Source: JADKAV01 sp963769435
GTDB taxonomy: Bacteria; Actinomycetota; Actinomycetes; S36-B12; UBA10799
DNA length: 64,000 nucleotides
NCBI GenBank assembly: GCA_963769435.1
Contig: CAVYLN010000001.1
Location: 806,001-870,000 of the forward strand
Reading direction: 5' to 3'
Part shown: one piece after another, positions 63,347 to 64,000 of the stretch
Numbering within the stretch: the first letter of the stretch is position 1
Layout of the letters: each line of letters starts with the position of its first letter
Made by a program: the position numbers and the translations under genes
The notes under the pieces: generated by a model
Told to the model about the DNA's origin: nothing
Database searches by the model: none
Seen by the model: the letters and a program-made list of their open reading frames with translations, nothing else

Positions 63347-64000
63347 ATGCGAAGGGCGCTAGTCGTTCTCATCTCGGCTCTTTTCGTGGGTCTGGTTTCT
63401 GCGCCGGGCTCTGCACTCGTACCGGCGACCACTGTCGACGACGTGGTCTCGTCACTGAGGTCGGACCCGGTCTACAACGACCCCGAGGCTGAGAACGCGC
63501 TCACCGACGCCCAGGCGGCCGACCTGCGCGACCAGATCGCGAGCAGCGGCTCGTCGGTGTTCATCGCGGTCCTGCCCGCGGCCGCACGCGGTTCCAGCAG
63601 CACCGAGAACCTCGTGCGATACCTCCAGGACAACGTCGGCGAGCCGGGCACCTATGCCGCCGTCGTGGGTAGCCAGTTCCGCTCCACATCCCAGTCCGCG
63701 GCGACCGGCGCGTTCGAGTCCCAGCAGGGCAACGGGGTGTTCGCGGTGCTGAGCCAGTTCGTGACCAATGTCGAGACCATCGACTCCGGCGGTACGGTCG
63801 AGCAATGCGCCAGCGTCGGAGTCGGGCAGCGCGCTCGTGCCACTGCTCGTCCTCGGCACGCTGGCCGCCGGCGCCGGTGGTCTGGTCCTCGTGGGCAGGC
63901 GGCGGCAGAAGAAGGCGGCCGCGGCAGCGTTGGCTGCTGTGAAGTCCACCGTGGACGAGGACGTCACCGCCTTCGGTGAATCCCTTGACTCCGTCGACTC
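63347..64000 (+). CDS. Secreted/membrane protein of unknown function, 3' end off the window (one frame break)
   Basis: It has a signal peptide (ALVVLISALFVGLVSAPGSA), then an extracytoplasmic domain of about 130 residues: TVDDVVSSLRSDPVYNDPEA, LRDQIASSGSSVFIAVLPAA and ENLVRYLQDNVGEPGTYAAV. After a frame change near 63805 a membrane helix follows (ALVPLLVLGTLAAGAGGLVL) and then a basic cytoplasmic part (GRRRQKKAAAAALAAVKSTV). The domain faintly resembles TPM-type proteins. GGAGG lies 7 bases before ATG 63347. I do not recognise a named family. Confidence 0.7.

Noticed and set aside
1..64000. CRISPR arrays, tRNA or rRNA genes, insertion sequences
   Set aside because: I looked for regular spaced repeats, cloverleaf-like segments and transposase motifs on both strands and found none.

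Overview
The window comes from a high-GC Gram-positive bacterium of the phylum Actinobacteria. The marker set is clear: MtrA-MtrB-LpqB, WhiB2, DUF3499, coenzyme F420 genes, a biotin-dependent acyl-CoA carboxylase with an epsilon subunit, and a TIGR03089-family protein. Gene order from about 1.3 kb to 63.3 kb follows, with gaps and insertions, the Mycobacterium tuberculosis stretch that I know as Rv3235 to Rv3285. The organism is not a mycobacterium: fbiC sits next to fbiA-fbiB, and a large wall-polymer locus is inserted. I cannot name the genus.

Layout. 0-1.3 kb: end of a CpaE-like ATPase gene, a small HTH protein and an unknown protein. 1.3-11.4 kb: Rv3235-like protein, secA, an acetyltransferase, LuxR-type regulator, hpf, comF, lpqB, mtrB, mtrA. 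11.5-18.5 kb: CAAX-type protease, cation efflux, the mannose branch (manA, an SIS isomerase, a Trm112-like protein, phosphomannomutase), DUF3499, a zincin-like protein and whiB2. 18.5-18.9 kb: a 434-bp intergenic region with DnaA boxes and short repeats. 18.9-26.8 kb: a DUF222-HNH gene, fbiC, fbiA, fbiB, mannose-1-phosphate guanylyltransferase and the TIGR03089 protein. 26.8-47.6 kb: cell-envelope locus with a three-domain wall hydrolase-like protein, two LCP ligases at its ends, several GT2 and GT-C glycosyltransferases, a CDP-alcohol phosphotransferase, a LicC-like nucleotidyltransferase, two TagF-like polymerase domains and two tandem sulfotransferase-like proteins. 47.6-64 kb: acyl-CoA dehydrogenases, PEBP, purE-purK, GtrA, two carboxyltransferases, adenylate cyclase, PH-domain membrane protein, birA, accE, a GT2, maf, a CD225 protein, accA3 and a membrane protein that leaves the window.

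How the genes fit together. The manA/SIS/manB/manC set supplies GDP-mannose. The envelope locus probably builds a phosphodiester-linked, possibly sulfated, wall glycopolymer that the LCP proteins attach to peptidoglycan. AccA3 (with BirA for biotinylation), the AccD5-like subunit and AccE form an acyl-CoA carboxylase. FbiA-FbiB-FbiC make F420.

Two general points govern reading. First, about 45 single-base frame breaks interrupt otherwise intact genes, including universal ones such as secA and mtrB; I treat them as sequence errors and give each such gene as one CDS. Second, at least fourteen genes start with a TANNNT hexamer 6-8 bases before ATG or GTG, so leaderless transcription appears to be the usual mode here. 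I saw no tRNA, rRNA, CRISPR array or insertion sequence.
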